From: Guyanagaster necrorhizus
Lineage: Eukaryota > Basidiomycota > Agaricomycetes > Agaricales > Physalacriaceae
Reading direction: 5' to 3'
DNA: 64,000 nucleotides
Assembly (NCBI RefSeq): GCF_019112545.1
Contig: NW_025064895.1
Coordinates: forward strand, 798,049-862,048
Of this stretch, positions 61,612-64,000 are shown piece after piece. The position numbers were made by a program, and so were the translations under genes. Position 1 is the first letter of the stretch. Every line of letters starts with the position of its first letter. Under the pieces are notes generated by a model. The model saw only the letters and a program-made list of their open reading frames with translations. It did no database searches and was not told where the DNA came from.

Positions 61612-62165
61612 TCAGGTAGTCAAGATTTGAACCCCTTTGGCCTTCTTTCCAACCTTCGCAATCTTCTTCGTAGTCTTCGTCTTTGGTATGGATACAGACA
61701 TCTTCGTCTTCTTCGACGCAACCAAGATGGTCTCCTGGGACGTTGCTACTGCCTCTTCGACAATGGTCCCGATACGCTTCAACTGAGCGGATGCCTTCCG
61801 AGGGAAGAAAGCCTGCGACGAAGGGGTGAACGGAGTGATGACAGGAGGGGAGGCAGTTTAGAATGACGATGACATCCGTCGCACGAGCGGCCTCATCTCA
61901 GCCTTGGCAGTATGAGCGACACGCCTGATTTCCTTCTTCATGTGGCTAGGCGCAGTGGGGAAGCGTTCTATAAATCATTCATGAGTGAAACGGTCTGGCA
62001 ATGATGGAAAAATGACTTACTCTTAGCGCCCGCTTTCGTGTGTTCCGCAATGACATTGTCACATTCTGACAACGTTTCAACCAAAATAGAGCTGGATGAT
62101 GTGAAGCATACCTGTGATGAGGACGGAGCCACCATCGTTGAGTATCGAGATATGGAAGGTGTCAT
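61612..62165 (-). CDS. Basic hypothetical protein, 3' exons
   Basis: On minus, an exon reading VNDTFHISILNDGGSVLI joins, through a 46-bp intron (GTATGC to TTGTCAG), to ECDNVIAEHTKAGAK. That joins through an intron ending TTATAG to RFPTAPSHMKKEIRRVAHTA, and the protein finishes in a Lys/Thr-rich tail (SKKTKMSVSIPKTKTTKKIA) with TGA at 61612. An in-frame TAA after MSSSF can be removed by a 72-bp intron (GTGCGA to CGCAG, in phase), with a CTAAAC branch-point-like motif inside. Further small exons probably lie upstream to about 62,600 (for example before a GTATGT donor near 62,255), so the start is not determined. No domain is recognised; the tail resembles disordered nucleic-acid-binding tails. 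Confidence 0.5.
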
Positions 62166-63303
62166 TGACTGACACGCTTAGAATAATAACAGAGCGATGA
62201 TGCTCTATGAATGCAATCAGCATGAGTGTGACGAGAACCTCTAGAGAGAAACATACCTTGATGACACGAAATACGGCCTATGCCTGGAACAATTGGGTGT
62301 TGGTGTTGTTAATCACGTTTAGTAGGGAAAATTTCAAGGATAGCGGGAGTATTTATTCGCTAAGAACGGGGGTGATCGAGGTGAGTATAGGAGAAGTGGC
62401 CCGTATTGTGAGACACCCCACCCATGAACTCGGAGAACAGAATCTCTAACCCTAGCGGACCTGAGTTGCGTGGATATATCCTTCAAATATCCGTTGTGAC
62501 CTAGTGAGTTAGTAAAGTCGCTTTGTGGGACATGTGCGGGTATATACATACATCTAGAGATAGACGCGGAGGCATCTCTCGACGCGAATAGGAGCTAGTC
62601 TTTCTGAAGCTATCCAGTGGCAGTCCTCTAAAATTGAAACGGTGGTGCATACACAGCCATACCTTCTGGAAGGGAGAAGGGCATCATTGCAGGGCCACAG
62701 TTTGCCAATGAAATCGTCGACTGCTTCCTGTAACGCCCGAAAGAAGTTTCAGAAAGTAGCTTATATGGTGAGACAGCTTACCTCCGAGTTCAGCGAACAT
62801 TCTTTATTTCTACGGACTCAAGCACTTTTCTTCGAATACTTGTCGCATTCTCTGGCAAGTATTACGAAGCGAATTCGAGCTGAAACGTGTAGTCACGTTG
62901 TGGGTCCATGTATATGCAAAAATAGATCCACGGAGGCAATTTTTGACAGCGATCAGGGCCTTGTTTTCCCGCGCCGAAACTGAAATTGAAACGACAATGG
63001 GCTCATTATGTTTGAAGGGGCACAGAAAGCACAGCCACAGATTTGGTTTCACTCAGGAGTCCCTTTGAGTCTGAGTGCAACCACGGGCCGCAGCGTTGGC
63101 CTTCTCGTCTTCTCTTATTATTCCCTCGTAGATAGGTTACACTCGGACCATCAGTATTCAGTATATATACGCGTACTCACTACATGATAGAGCATTCTTG
63201 TATTCCCCTTCCAATCCAGTATCTCCCCTCTGCGTTCATCGCCGTCCGAACACCTACATATGTGAAACGACCGTAAAGATGAATGTTGGACTAGATGGTG
63301 AAG
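62166..63303. other. Probable upstream exons, then unassigned DNA
   Basis: Between 62,170 and about 62,600 several GT-AG-bounded small open segments on minus could be 5' exons of the preceding gene; I could not join them with confidence. From 62,640 to 63,050 opposite-strand ORFs (62642-62983 plus, 62810-63052 minus) overlap and neither has a motif. A TATA-like ATATATAC lies near 63,162. Confidence 0.3.
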
Positions 63304-64000
63304 TCATTCAGAATCGGATTCAAGGAAAGCCCAGGCATCATGGTTGTCTCGGTTTCTGGAAGTATTTTGAGATGGGTGTGGTGCAGCATTGATTGGAATC
63401 CTGGGAAATTTTGTTCTCCCTTTCCGAATCTGCAGCGCTGCAGGACTTGGGATTGCGATGGGTAAATGAACCGTCCGAGATTGCCTCCGTTCGAATCCGA
63501 TGGCAGGGAGAGAAGATGGAAGATTAGGCTGTGGTGGCGACAGGTCATCATTTACATGCGTATCCAAGTTGCTGTTACGTTCTCGCCGGACACGTTTGAC
63601 GCTACGACATGGGAGTGAATGGGTGAGACGCTCTTGAGCAGGAGAATCTCCTTCGTTTCCATCGGAGCTACCGTCCTCGAATCGCACGCGCTTGATGCCA
63701 ATAGTCGCAGGAGAGGAAGAAGCCGACGACAGGGACGACCTATTTTTCACAGTTGTTAATAAAAATGGGAGACAAGAAGCAGCCAACACCGTACCTTGCC
63801 AAATTCGCTTCCCTACGTGCTTCTTCCAGCAGCTCACGCGTATGTGTCGTCTCCTCCTTCGCTGTCTTCCTCTCCGCCTCTAGCAACCTCTTTACTCTTT
63901 GCAACTCGATTGTTGCACCCCGCTCTCCCCTGGCATGAGCCGCAGATTCAGCCATATACCTTTCGCACGACTCCATAAGGTCCCGATTGTCTCGCTCGAG
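63304..64000 (-). CDS. Coiled-coil protein of the RING family, C-terminal part (cut by window edge)
   Basis: On minus, the frame enters at the window edge with LERDNRDLMESCERYMAES, the same coiled-coil start as ALERDNGILMAAR in the copy at 52222. It continues as a long charged coil (RVKRLLEAERKTAKEETTHT) to a GTAC donor. A 55-bp intron (63740-63794) joins it in frame to a Ser/Arg-rich, disordered tail with two basic patches (IKRVRF, VKRVRRERN) and a final ESDSE, stop at 63304-63306. The tail could serve as a nuclear localisation region. The RING part should lie beyond the window. This part is intact. Confidence 0.65.

Noticed and set aside
61597..61866. Arg/Leu-rich plus ORF
   Set aside because: It is antisense to the Lys/Thr-rich 3' exon of the minus-strand gene, which has consistent splice sites.
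1..64000. CRISPR arrays, rRNA, tRNA, bacterial operons, Helitron or DNA-transposon ends
   Set aside because: I looked for regular short repeats, conserved rRNA and tRNA segments, and long terminal inverted repeats and saw none. The repeats found are all LTRs with 5-bp target duplications. A tRNA scan would be needed to exclude a tRNA formally.

Overview
The window is nuclear DNA of a filamentous fungus, most likely an agaricomycete basidiomycete. The evidence is short GT-AG introns (43-118 bp), a basidiomycete-type caspase-domain gene, a GT61-like glycosyltransferase, a PHBH-type FAD monooxygenase, RING/coiled-coil paralogues, and Ty3/gypsy chromoviruses plus Ty1/copia elements. It has two compartments that meet near position 48,965.

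Compartment 1 (1-48,965) is a transposon graveyard in which CpG has almost vanished, including in the unique host sequence, and in which CpG has become TpG or CpA. I can resolve six LTR retrotransposons with matching LTR pairs and 5-bp target duplications. Gypsy-A (1867-9946, minus) sits inside a caspase-domain gene. Copia-1 (12637-17683, plus) sits in unrecognised host DNA. Copia-2 (17804-46860, plus) carries Gypsy-B (17818-42033, minus) inside its own 5' LTR. Gypsy-B in turn carries Gypsy-C (20487-28567, plus) in its RT region and Gypsy-D (33532-41523, plus) in its leader. The insertion order is therefore Copia-2, then B, then C and D. Gypsy-A still holds many CpGs and is the youngest copy. 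Host remnants are the split caspase pseudogene (1667-1866 plus 9947-10512), a decayed paralogue of a gene at 50 kb (about 67-690), and stretches I could not assign.

Compartment 2 (48,965-64,000) has normal CpG content and ordinary genes: a small hypothetical gene (49743-50139), a RING finger/coiled-coil/membrane-anchor gene (51397-52120), a GT61-like glycosyltransferase (55011-56608), a nine-exon FAD monooxygenase (57428-59467) with a GATA-site cluster upstream, a basic hypothetical protein (61612-62165), and a coiled-coil gene cut by the window edge (63304-64000). Three decayed copies of the RING/coiled-coil family (52222-52985, 53590-54350, 60658-61284) lie between them, so this is a local gene-family expansion with repeated pseudogenisation.

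The strongest candidates for something new are these: (1) all four gypsy elements have a primer-binding site complementary to a motif inside their own LTR, placed about 30 bp after a TATA box, which points to Tf1-like self-priming; (2) Gypsy-D carries an antisense, intron-containing accessory gene (coiled coil plus Cys-rich domain) between pol and its 3' LTR; (3) the A/B/C family has an extra N-terminal ORF with a membrane segment ahead of Gag. All calls come from reading the sequence; no database search was run.
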